A DNA stretch of 64,000 bases from DATARH01 sp036268075 (GTDB lineage: Bacteria; Pseudomonadota; Alphaproteobacteria; ATCC43930; CGMCC-115725): contig DATAUV010000117.1 in the NCBI GenBank assembly GCA_036268075.1, forward strand, positions 186,001 to 250,000, in the 5' to 3' direction. This document shows positions 27,901 through 35,900 of the stretch, piece by piece. A program made the translations under genes and the position numbers. Position 1 is the stretch's first letter. The number at the start of each line of letters is the position of its first letter. Under the pieces are notes generated by a model. That model ran no database searches. It had not been told where the DNA came from and saw nothing but the letters and a program-made list of their open reading frames with translations.

Positions 27901-30074
27901 CGGCCCTACCGGTCGCCTCCGAAATCCGAGGGAAGCGGCCGCCGCCGGTGCGCGTCGCCGATCTGCTGTGCGGTGCTGGCGGCAGCTCGACAGGCGCCGA
28001 GCTCGCCATCGCCGAGCTCGGCCGGGAGATGGAGCTGGTCGCCCTCAATCATTGGGACATCGCGATTGCCACCCACTCGGCGAACCATCCGACCGCCCGG
28101 CATTTCTGCCAGGACATCGAAACGGTCAAACCGCGCGATGCCGTGCCCGACGGCGTGCTCGACCTGTTGCTCGCGAGCCCGGAATGCACGCAGTTTTCCC
28201 AAGCCCGAGGCGGTCGCCCGATCCAGGATCAGAAGCGCGCGACCCCGTGGTGCGTGCCGAATTGGTGTGCCAGCCTCTACGTCCGGGCCTTCATCGTCGA
28301 GAACGTGCCCGAGTTGCAGGGATGGGGGCCGATCGATAGCCGCGGGCGCCCGATCAAGAAGCTCAAGGGCAAGACGTTTCTCGCCTGGATCGAATCCCTG
28401 AAATCCCTTGGGTATCGGGTCGAATGGCGCGTCCTGAACGCGGCCGACTACGGCGACCCGACGACGCGACGGCGCCTCTTCATCCTCGGCCGCCGTGACG
28501 GTCGCCGGATTAGATGGCCCGATCCGACGCACTCGCAACAGGGCGGCACGGACCTCCTGGGCCACACGACCGAGCGCTGGCGCGCGGCGCGCGAGGTCAT
28601 CGACTGGAGCCGCAAGGGTCGCTCGGTCTTCCTCCGCAAGGTGCCGCTGAAGCCGAACACGCTGCGCCGACTCAAGGCGGGGGCGTTGCGCTTCTTCGGT
28701 CCTTGGGCAGCGTGGTATGCCGCATTGCTCGACCTCGAAATCGAGCGGTCGATCGCGCGATGGGGCGACAAAAAGTCACCTAAGACCAGCGCCACGCGAG
28801 GCGACGCTGACGGGGCCTGTCTGATCCAGCTGCGCGGCACCAGCGATGCGCGGTCGCTCGGCCTGCCGCTGCCGGCGGTTACTGCCGGCGGCAAGCATCT
28901 GGGCGTGGCCGAGGCCTTCGTGTTCCCCGCCAACCAGGGCGCCGGCCGGGCGCGCGGCATCCGCAGCGCCGACGAGCCCTTGTCGACGATCCTTACCCGC
29001 GATGGTCTCGCGGCAGCCGAACCGCTGTTGTTGCCGCAAGGGAGTAATCAGCCGACCAGGTCCCTCGACGAACCGTTGCCGACACTGGTCACCCACGGCA
29101 AGCCCGCGATCGTCGAACCCTTGCTACTCCGCATCGATATGGGCGGCGCCAAAACGCTCGGTACGCGCAACACGCAGGATCCTCTCTACACCATCACCAC
29201 GGCAGGCGGCATCGGCATAGCGGAGCCCTTCCTGCTCGGTCAGCACGCCGGAAACGCTCCGCGGAGCACCGACGAACCGCTGATGACCTTGTGCGCGGGC
29301 GGCGCAGTAGGCATTGCGGAGCCGTTCGTCGCGACGCTGGCGCACGGAAACGAGCCGGGCGAGCGCGATCCGCACAGCCGCCGGGTCGCCAGCCCGGACG
29401 AACCGCTCGGGACGATCACCGCTGGCGGCGGCAAGTATGGGGTCGCCGAGGCCTTTTTGATGCCGGTGACCCACGGCGGCGATCCCGGCCGTGTGTGTTC
29501 GCCTGAGGTGCCGCTCCCGACAATCACGACCGCCAATCGCGGCGAATACGGCGTCGCCGCGCCGTTCATCGCGCCCTACTATGGGTCGGGCTCCGGCACG
29601 ACCGGCAAGAGTGTCGACGAACCCCTCGACACCATCACGGCGAAAGATCGGTTCGCCCTCGCCGAGGCTTTCCTAGTGCCGAATTTCGGCGAGCGGGAGG
29701 GTCAACCGCCGCGGACGCATGATATTGCGCAACCGCTGCCAGCCGTGACCAGCCACGGCGCCGGCGGACTCGCCGAGCCGGCTTTCCTGCTCAATCGACA
29801 CGGCGACCGCCCAGGCGGACCGCGCGCGCACGCGGTCGACGAACCGCTGCCGACGGTGACGACCCGCGGCGCTGGCTACTTGGTCACCCGGTACGGCACC
29901 GACCTGCTCTTTCGGATGCTCGACAATGATGAGCTCGCCGCGGGAACCAGCTTCGATGCTGCCCCGCGCCCGTATGTCTTCGTCGGCAAGAAAGACCAGG
30001 TCACCAAGCAGATCGGTAACGCGGTGCCGGTGCGCCTGTCGAAGGCGCTCGTGCGCGCGGTGCTCGAATCGTGA
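27897..30074 (+). CDS. DNA cytosine-5 methyltransferase with ten tandem repeats in the target region
   Basis: 725 aa from ATG 27897. Motif I: RVADLLCGAGGSSTGAE. Motif IV: LLASPECTQFSQARGG, where Cys of PEC is the nucleophile. Motif VI: IVENVPEL. Motif VIII: GDPTTRRRLFILGRRDG. Motif X: QIGNAVPVRLSKAL. Between VIII and X about ten 30-40 aa repeats follow the pattern (S)DEPLPTITxxGGxGVAEPFL, where ordinary relatives seem to have one or two. Length (725 aa) is about twice a usual single enzyme. Phage C5 enzymes can carry several target-recognition segments. Whether each repeat reads a different site is unknown. Confidence 0.88.
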   Translation: MTALPVASEIRGKRPPPVRVADLLCGAGGSSTGAELAIAELGREMELVALNHWDIAIATHSANHPTARHFCQDIETVKPRDAVPDGVLDLLLASPECTQFSQARGGRPIQDQKRATPWCVPNWCASLYVRAFIVENVPELQGWGPIDSRGRPIKKLKGKTFLAWIESLKSLGYRVEWRVLNAADYGDPTTRRRLFILGRRDGRRIRWPDPTHSQQGGTDLLGHTTERWRAAREVIDWSRKGRSVFLRKVPLKPNTLRRLKAGALRFFGPWAAWYAALLDLEIERSIARWGDKKSPKTSATRGDADGACLIQLRGTSDARSLGLPLPAVTAGGKHLGVAEAFVFPANQGAGRARGIRSADEPLSTILTRDGLAAAEPLLLPQGSNQPTRSLDEPLPTLVTHGKPAIVEPLLLRIDMGGAKTLGTRNTQDPLYTITTAGGIGIAEPFLLGQHAGNAPRSTDEPLMTLCAGGAVGIAEPFVATLAHGNEPGERDPHSRRVASPDEPLGTITAGGGKYGVAEAFLMPVTHGGDPGRVCSPEVPLPTITTANRGEYGVAAPFIAPYYGSGSGTTGKSVDEPLDTITAKDRFALAEAFLVPNFGEREGQPPRTHDIAQPLPAVTSHGAGGLAEPAFLLNRHGDRPGGPRAHAVDEPLPTVTTRGAGYLVTRYGTDLLFRMLDNDELAAGTSFDAAPRPYVFVGKKDQVTKQIGNAVPVRLSKALVRAVLES
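28858..29892 (+). repeat. About ten divergent protein-level repeats inside the C5-methyltransferase
   Basis: Starting points of successive units read GLPLPAVT, ADEPLSTI, LDEPLPTL, TQDPLYTI, TDEPLMTL, PDEPLGTI, PEVPLPTI, VDEPLDTI, IAQPLPAV and VDEPLPTV. Most are followed by GVAEPFLxPxxHG. Divergence between units shows age or selection. Confidence 0.85.
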
Positions 30075-30090
30075 AAAAGGGAAAAGAGAC

Positions 30091-30726
30091 GTGAAGACCC
30101 TCTCGCTCTGGCAACCGTGGGCCTCGTTCATTGCGATCGGCGTCAAGCCCTTCGAGACGAGAGGCTGGGCACCTCCACCAGCGCTGATCGGTCAGCGCAT
30201 CGCCATCCACGCGGCAAAGAAGCCCGTCGACGCCGATAATCGAGAGTGGTCACGCCGAGCCGGGGTTGAAGGCGACCTTCCACTCGGGGCGATCATCTGT
30301 ACGGCCATCCTCGCCGGCGCTTATCTGTGCGGCTTGGTTGCCAGCCGCTCAGCGCCGGCGGTTTGGGTCACACGACGCATCGGCGACTCGCCCCACAAGG
30401 CGCATCTGATCACCGACGACTATGGGGATTACTCGCCCGGTCGGTTCGCATGGTGGCTGACTGATATCGAGCGGTTCGTCCCGCCGATCCTGGCGCGCGG
30501 TGCACAGGGTTTTTGGGAATGGAGCGGGACGCTCGGCATGAAGGCTGCCGACTGCGGAACTTGCCGGCACCGCAACAATGGGACGCTCGCCGACTATTGC
30601 TATCACGCGGCCCTCGACCAGACGCATCCGTGTGATGGCCGACCGATACCGAGCTATCCCAAATCCCCAATTTGGTGCCCTGGATATGAGCTTGAGGATG
30701 GCGATCCCGTTGAGGTGGCAGCCTGA
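30091..30726 (+). CDS. ASCH-domain protein with C-terminal Cys/His cluster
   Basis: 211 aa, GTG start at 30091 after a purine-rich leader. The N-terminus (TLSLWQPWASFIAIGVKPFETRGW, then RIAIHAAKKP, GAIICTAILAG) matches the ASCH fold, which binds RNA or modified nucleotides. The C-terminus adds CGTCRHRNNGTLADYC, HPCDGR and WCPGYE, probably a zinc site. It directly follows two methyltransferases and a PP-loop enzyme, so a reader or processing role for modified nucleotides is a reasonable inference. Confidence 0.75.
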   Translation: MKTLSLWQPWASFIAIGVKPFETRGWAPPPALIGQRIAIHAAKKPVDADNREWSRRAGVEGDLPLGAIICTAILAGAYLCGLVASRSAPAVWVTRRIGDSPHKAHLITDDYGDYSPGRFAWWLTDIERFVPPILARGAQGFWEWSGTLGMKAADCGTCRHRNNGTLADYCYHAALDQTHPCDGRPIPSYPKSPIWCPGYELEDGDPVEVAA

Positions 30727-30905
30727 CCGTTCCCACCTTCCACGACGCCGCCAAACGGCTGATGCGCGACATCATCGACGTCCAACAGCGTGGCGTCGGT
30801 GGCTATGACGGGCCGGTCCCGAGCGATCGAGCCGTTCCTGTGGCTGGACCGCGACCGGCTTCAGGGCCGGGCATCATAAGCATCCATGAGGACCGCGATG
30901 GCTGA
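30723..30905 (+). CDS. Small hypothetical protein, possible CTG start
   Basis: 60 aa if CTG 30723 (overlapping the previous TGA as CTGA) starts it, reading LTVPTFHDAAKRLMRDIIDV. The first ATG (about 36 nt downstream) would give 48 aa. The N-terminus is helical and the C-terminus Pro/Gly-rich. Overlaps the next gene by 8 nt. Evidence is only the overlap pattern and codon content. Confidence 0.35.
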   Translation: MTVPTFHDAAKRLMRDIIDVQQRGVGGYDGPVPSDRAVPVAGPRPASGPGIISIHEDRDG

Positions 30906-31104
30906 CCTGACGCCGGGACAAGTGCGGGCGTTACGTAACGCATGCGTCTCAGGTTATGGAGCACGGATTGAGACCGAGATTGGCTTAGGCCTTCAAAAAC
31001 TCGGTCTCGGATCGTTGTATTACATCTGGTACTCCGATCAGCAGTTCACGTTTATCGCCAATGCCGCCGGCCGCTCAGCCCTGGCCGAGTCTGCCGATGC
31101 CTGA
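30898..31104 (+). CDS. Small hypothetical phage protein
   Basis: 68 aa from ATG 30898 (MADLTPGQVRALRNACVSGYG). Aromatic centre (SLYYIWYSDQQFTFIANAAG). Lies directly before the excisionase-like gene with an 8-nt overlap. Unrecognised. Confidence 0.5.
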   Translation: MADLTPGQVRALRNACVSGYGARIETEIGLGLQKLGLGSLYYIWYSDQQFTFIANAAGRSALAESADA

Positions 31105-31408
31105 CGCCGAGACCATTGGTACGGCGGAGGCGCGCCGGATCACCGGCTTTTCGCAGCGCTGGTTTACCAAGGCCGCATGCGACGGCAAGATACCGGGTGC
31201 TTATCAGCCGGCGGGCGAACGTGGTGGTTGGCGTTTTGAGCGCGACAGCTTCGACCGTTGGTGGGAGAACGCTCGCAACGGGGGACGCACGACATGGCGA
31301 GCATCTACTGGCGGGGCCGGATCGCGTGGGGCCGCGTCGAACGTCAAGGCCGTGAATATCGGCAGTCCCTTAAAACAGTATCTGAAAAGGTTGCGAAGCA
31401 AAGGCTGA
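31097..31408 (+). CDS. xis: Excisionase-like helix-turn-helix protein
   Basis: 103 aa from ATG 31097. GTAEARRITGFSQRWFTKAACDGKIPGAYQPAGERGGWRFERDSFDRWW is a MerR/Xis-type winged-helix, found in excisionases that bend DNA at att sites. Its last 115 nt overlap the integrase gene in a different frame, and the two are probably translated together. Directionality factor role is inferred from domain and adjacency. Confidence 0.72.
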   Translation: MPDAETIGTAEARRITGFSQRWFTKAACDGKIPGAYQPAGERGGWRFERDSFDRWWENARNGGRTTWRASTGGAGSRGAASNVKAVNIGSPLKQYLKRLRSKG

Positions 31409-32433
31409 AGATCTGGGTCGAAGAACTCGACCGGGTTATCCTCGGCGGTAAACCGCGCCGTACCTTCGACGAGCTGACCCGCGAATTCTGCGAAAAGCAC
31501 CTGCCTGATCTCAGGCCGAGCTCGCGCGACCGCTACCTCTCTTCCCTGGAGGCCCTGGCCGAATCCTTTGAAGGGCTCTATCTCGACGAGATCAACGGCA
31601 GCTCGCTCCACGATTTCGAGGCAAAGCGGCGCGGCGGGGGCTGGCGATCGTCGCCGAAGCAGCGCGGCAAGCGCCGCTACCGCAACCTCACCCCTTCCAC
31701 GATCCGCCGTGACCTCGCCTGCCTGTCGTCTATGTTCGGCTATGCCATCGAAATCGAGTGGGTCGACGTCAACCCGATCTCGCCCTACCTGAAGCGCGGC
31801 AAGCGCCGGGGGCTGCGCGAGGCACCGCCGCGGCGGCGGTATCTGACCCTCGACGAAGAAGCGAAGCTCCTCGCGGCGGCACGCGGGTCGAAAGAGGCGC
31901 CCGACCTCTACGACGCCATTTGCGTCGCGATCGATACCGGCTTACGCCGCAGCGAGCAGCTGCTATTGCGCCGGCCGCAGCTCCGCTACGACCGCAACGA
32001 TGTCCACCTGACCGAGGGCACGAAGAACGCCAAACCACGCGACGTGCCGCTGTTGCCACGGGCGCGGGTGATCCTTGAGCGGCGCCCGATCGTCCTCGTG
32101 CGGCGCCCCGGCGCCCCGGCACAGGAACCGGCACAATATGCGTCGCCCTATCTCTTCACGAACCCGGAGACCGGAAAGCCGTACCGGCACATGAACCGGG
32201 CGCTCGCCGGCGCCGCGAAGCGAGCGGGCATCGAACCCCTCACCTGGCACGACCTTCGCCGCACCTGCGGGTGTCGTCGACTCCAGGAAGACCGGATGAA
32301 GATGGAGGAGGTCTCGCTGTGGCTCGGCCATTCGAGCATCACCGTGACCGAGAAGTCGTATGCGTTCCTCAAAGAGGAGCACCTACAGCGCGCGATCGGT
32401 GCCGCCACAAAAACCGGCACAGCGGCACCGTAA
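31294..32433 (+). CDS. int: Phage tyrosine recombinase (integrase)
   Basis: 379 aa from ATG 31294 (MASIYWRGRIAWGRV). N-terminal DNA-arm binding region, then a core-binding SAM-like domain (EKHLPDLRPSSRDRYLSSLEAL). The catalytic set is visible: Arg in DTGLRRSEQLLL, His-x-x-Arg in HDLRRTCG, His in LGHSS and Tyr in EKSYAFL. It ends 53 nt from the attR core. It integrates the phage at the 3' part of tRNA-Gln. Confidence 0.95.
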   Translation: MASIYWRGRIAWGRVERQGREYRQSLKTVSEKVAKQRLKIWVEELDRVILGGKPRRTFDELTREFCEKHLPDLRPSSRDRYLSSLEALAESFEGLYLDEINGSSLHDFEAKRRGGGWRSSPKQRGKRRYRNLTPSTIRRDLACLSSMFGYAIEIEWVDVNPISPYLKRGKRRGLREAPPRRRYLTLDEEAKLLAAARGSKEAPDLYDAICVAIDTGLRRSEQLLLRRPQLRYDRNDVHLTEGTKNAKPRDVPLLPRARVILERRPIVLVRRPGAPAQEPAQYASPYLFTNPETGKPYRHMNRALAGAAKRAGIEPLTWHDLRRTCGCRRLQEDRMKMEEVSLWLGHSSITVTEKSYAFLKEEHLQRAIGAATKTGTAAP

Positions 32434-32485
32434 TGCGGGTCAAATCGCCCGGATTTCTGCGGCTCTTGCGCACCGAGACCGAGAA

Positions 32486-32530
32486 TTTTGATTCCGGCAT
32501 TCCCTGGTTCGAATCCAGGCGCCCCAGCCA
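32486..32530 (+). other. attR: 3' fragment of tRNA-Gln (anticodon loop to CCA)
   Basis: Reads TTTTGAT (anticodon loop, UUG), TCCGG, CATTCCC, then the T-arm CCTGGTTCGAATCCAGG, CGCCCCA, G and CCA. This is the 3' part of tRNA-Gln. The upstream bases (CCGAGAA) do not pair with the TCCGG strand, so the gene is not intact here. Chromosomal genes follow to the right. Confidence 0.9.
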
Positions 32531-32702
32531 GCTTTTTCAATAGGTCATGTCCCCACGAGGCGACGCGAGGTGCCGGTATGATGCCGGCGACCCGAGTGGA
32601 GGTGAGCCGGCGTGCTTTCGCATTTGTCGAGCGGGCACACTCATCTTCGCGCATAGCCGTTGATTTCGGCATGCGCGTCCCGGTTTCGCGGCGCCAAACC
32701 CG
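32531..32702. other. Junction spacer after attR, no gene seen
   Basis: 172 bases between attR and the Cys-rich gene on the minus strand. Frames here are short and unconvincing. This is the start of the host chromosome to the right of the prophage. Confidence 0.6.
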
Positions 32703-32924
32703 TTACTTCGGCGAGGCGGCGGCCACGACCTTCTTACAGGCGTCGGTGAGCTTATCGTTCTGTTTGGCGAGACAGGCGATGATACGTCCGCCGCCGGGGA
32801 AGGTGCCTTTGCAGAATTTATCGTAATCGCCCTGGCAGGCGGCTTTTTGCTCGGCGGTCATGGTCTGGGCCAGCGCCGGCAGCGCGAGGCACAAGGCGAT
32901 GGCGATCATTGTCACGCGCAGCAT
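32703..32924 (-). CDS. Small secreted Cys-rich repeat protein
   Basis: 73 aa. Residues 1-19 (MLRVTMIAIALCLALPALA) are a Sec signal peptide. The mature part has cysteines in CQGDYDKFCKG, ACLAKQNDKLTDACKK spaced as in the GLG1-like cysteine-rich repeat family, which is small and periplasmic in proteobacteria. Function unknown. Separated by 39 nt from the autotransporter stop and on the same strand. Confidence 0.65.
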   Translation of the reverse strand: MLRVTMIAIALCLALPALAQTMTAEQKAACQGDYDKFCKGTFPGGGRIIACLAKQNDKLTDACKKVVAAASPK

Positions 32925-32963
32925 GCGTCGACCTCTCTCGAAAAGCGGGGTTGAACCGCGTTC

Positions 32964-35900
32964 TTACCACGCGTAGCGCAGAGTGGCGCTCGCGCCGACG
33001 CTGCGGTAGGCGTCGGAAAGCTGCGCATCGACCGAGCCGATCAGGCTCAGACGGGCATTGAGGTTGTATTGGATGCCGACATGGGCGACCGCCGCATCGT
33101 CGACGAGCGGAATACCCGTGCCGGTGAACGTCAACTCCGGCACCAGCGCGAAGCTGCGCGGGATGCTGCGGCCGGGCTCGAAATCGTGCATCCAGGCCGC
33201 CCGGAGGAAGGGCGAGAAGCTTCCCCCGTCGGGCAGCTCCCACTTCCCGTCGAACTGCATCCCGAGATACATCGGCAGCGAGGTCACGTCGGTCGCGGCG
33301 AAATTCACCCCACCGCCGAGCCCGCTATAGCTTACGTTCGCGCTCCCCTGCTGTACCTGCATGGGTTGGATCGCGACAAAGGGCGTCACGTGCCCACCAT
33401 TGGCACCGAGGTCGAACGAATAACCGCCCTCTACCCGGCCGCCGAAGGTCGTGTTGTGGAAATGGGTCGAGCCCACGGCGCTCAGGCCCAGGGCGCCGAG
33501 GCTGGTCGAATAACTGGTCCCGCCCGTACCGCCGAAGGCGATGCCCGAGATATAGCCGGCGCCGACGCGGCCGATTGCGTAAACGTCGAGACCGTATTCC
33601 GGCCCCTGGCCGCTCGCGTTCGGCGAACTCAGCCCGAAAGAGGACCACGTGCCGGAGACCGAGGCGCCGAACATCACCGGCGCGTTCTCCAATTCGCCAT
33701 CGATGCCGGCAGCGCCGCCGTACAACTGACTGGAGAGGCCGCTGCCGCTGTTGTCGGCGGCCTGCACGCTGGCCCAGACATGCGACGCCATGCCGTAATC
33801 GGTCGTGATCAGCGGAGCAGCGCCGTCGCCGGCCGTGGCCAGCATCGCGCTCTGCACGCGCGGCGTGTTGTAGAGGTCGCCGAGCCGCCAGCCGTCGAGC
33901 CTGTCGGTGACGGTCGCGATCGTCCGCGAGGCGCTTTGGAGCGCAATGGTCGGCACCACCGAGACACCGCCATTGCCGATTGTTTGATAACCTTGCTCGA
34001 GGGCGGCGACGGTGGGCGCCTGGACCAGCGCGGCGGTGACCGCCTGCAGCAAGGGCGAGCTGCCGCGATCCTGCCCGAGCCCGAGCGCCGTCCCGATCAC
34101 CCCGGCGCCCGACGACAGGCCCGCCGGAGTGAAATTTGCCGTCGACGCGATGCTGAGGCCGTTGCCGTTCGAGGACAGCGAATAGCTGAGGATGGCGCTC
34201 GGCGCGCCCGCGATCGTCAGACCCGACAGGTTGAGGCCGCCGCCCGCGACGATGACGTTGCCGAGCGACACCGTCCCCGGCGCGATCATGCCCGCGTTGA
34301 CCGGGATCGGCATGATCGTACCGGAAAGTTGCGCCGAGCCGCTGACGTTGAACTGGCCCGCCGTTCCGCCATGCTGGTCGAACCGGACCTGCAGCGCGCC
34401 GGTGGCGGATTGGGCCAGCGAACCATTGATCGTCGTGCTGCCGACCCCGGCCGTGCCGAGCGCCAGCACGCCGTCATTCTGCAACACCCCGGTTCCGCCG
34501 AGATCGATCGACGGCCCGGCGACGATCGTCCCGCCGCTGAGGTTGTGCAGGAGGTTGTTGGCGCCGGCGACGAGCGCGATGGACCCCATCAACGAGCCGC
34601 CGTTGGCGACCGTCGTGTCGCCCGACAGGCTCTGGACCGCCAAGCCCGTTGCGCCATCCGCCGTCGATAGCGACCCGCTGTTGTTGAGCACGTTGGTCGG
34701 ACCGTCGAAGATCACGCCGGCGCCGCCCGTGCCGCCGGTGACGGAGCTGCCCGTCCCGATGTTGATGGTCGGGTCGGCGGCGCCCATGGTGTAAATCCCG
34801 GTCGCGCCGCTGCCCGTCGCCGTGATGCTGACACCTTGGGCAACTGTGACGATGACCTTGCCGCTGGCGCCGCCGCCGCCGCCGCCCTGGAGCACGTTGC
34901 CGAAGGTCTCGGATACGACGCCGCTCTGCGAGGTATGGAAGATCGGGGCATCCATCACCAGTCCGCCGCCGCCCGCCACCGATTGCGCGATGACGCCGGT
35001 GGCGTTGGCTCCGCTGGTCGTGATCGAGGCGTTCACGTTGACCGTGACGGCGCCGGCGTTTCCGGTCCCTTTGCTGAAGGTCGGCGTCAGCGAGGCGGCG
35101 GTCGACAGCACCGCACCGCCGCCGCCGCCCACGCTCTGCGCCAGGATGCCGACCGCGTTGGCGCCGGTTGTGTTGATCGCCCCGTTGCTGGTCACGCTGA
35201 CGACGCCGGCGTTCGAGCCGCTCGGCCCGGTGCCGAGGGTCGCCGTATTGGTTGAGACCGCCAGCCCGCCGCCGCCGGCGATGCTCTGCGCGACGATGCC
35301 GATCGAACCCGCACCCGAGGTCGTGATCGGGGCCGAATTGGTGACCCCCGCGCTGACGGTGGTGCTGTTTTTGCCCGGCTCGCTGGAGCTGTCGGTCTTG
35401 CCGCCGAGGGTGACGTTGCTGGCTTGAACGAGGCTGAGGCCGCCGCCGCCGGCGATGTCCTGGGCGACGATGCCGGGCGACAGCGCCTTGGTGGTGACGA
35501 TGCTGCCGGACGTGTTGACGGTGACCGGTAGCGTGAAGTCGTCGCCGCCGCTGGTCGAACCCAGCCGCACGGTGCCGGTGAACACGCTCGACAGCGCGGA
35601 TGAGACCGCCGCCACGCCGCCGCCGCCGGTGATGCTCTGCGCCAGCACGCCAACCGATTGCAGGCCGCTGGTCATGATGTTCGCCGCGCCGGACACGGTC
35701 ACGGCGCCGGATTCGCCGCCGCCCCCGGCTTGGCCGAGCTGGCCGGTGACGGTGCCGTTGATCGTCGAGCCGCTGGTGTTGGCAAAGGTGGCGATACCGC
35801 CGCCGCCGCCGATCGACTGCGCCAGGACGCCGAACGAATTCGCTCCGCTGGTGCTGATCGACGTGGCGCCGCCGGATCCCAGCGTCACGCCGACCGTGCT

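Larger units (their letters stand above)
1..32530. mobile_element. Right portion of a tailed temperate prophage integrated in tRNA-Gln
   Basis: Contiguous phage genes run from connector and capsid genes at the left edge to a tyrosine integrase at 32433, ending in a 3' tRNA-Gln fragment at 32486-32530 that serves as attR. Morphogenesis and replication genes read leftward. Repressor, recombination, DNA-modification and integration genes read rightward. Most neighbours overlap by a few bases, as is usual in phage operons. No tail fibre, tape measure, holin or endolysin is in the window, so the element must extend left of base 1, where the intact tRNA-Gln and attL are expected. All recognised structural genes read as intact. 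Confidence 0.93.

Noticed and set aside
32486..32530. A complete tRNA-Gln at this place
   Set aside because: Only the anticodon loop to CCA is present; the bases upstream do not form the anticodon, D or acceptor stems.
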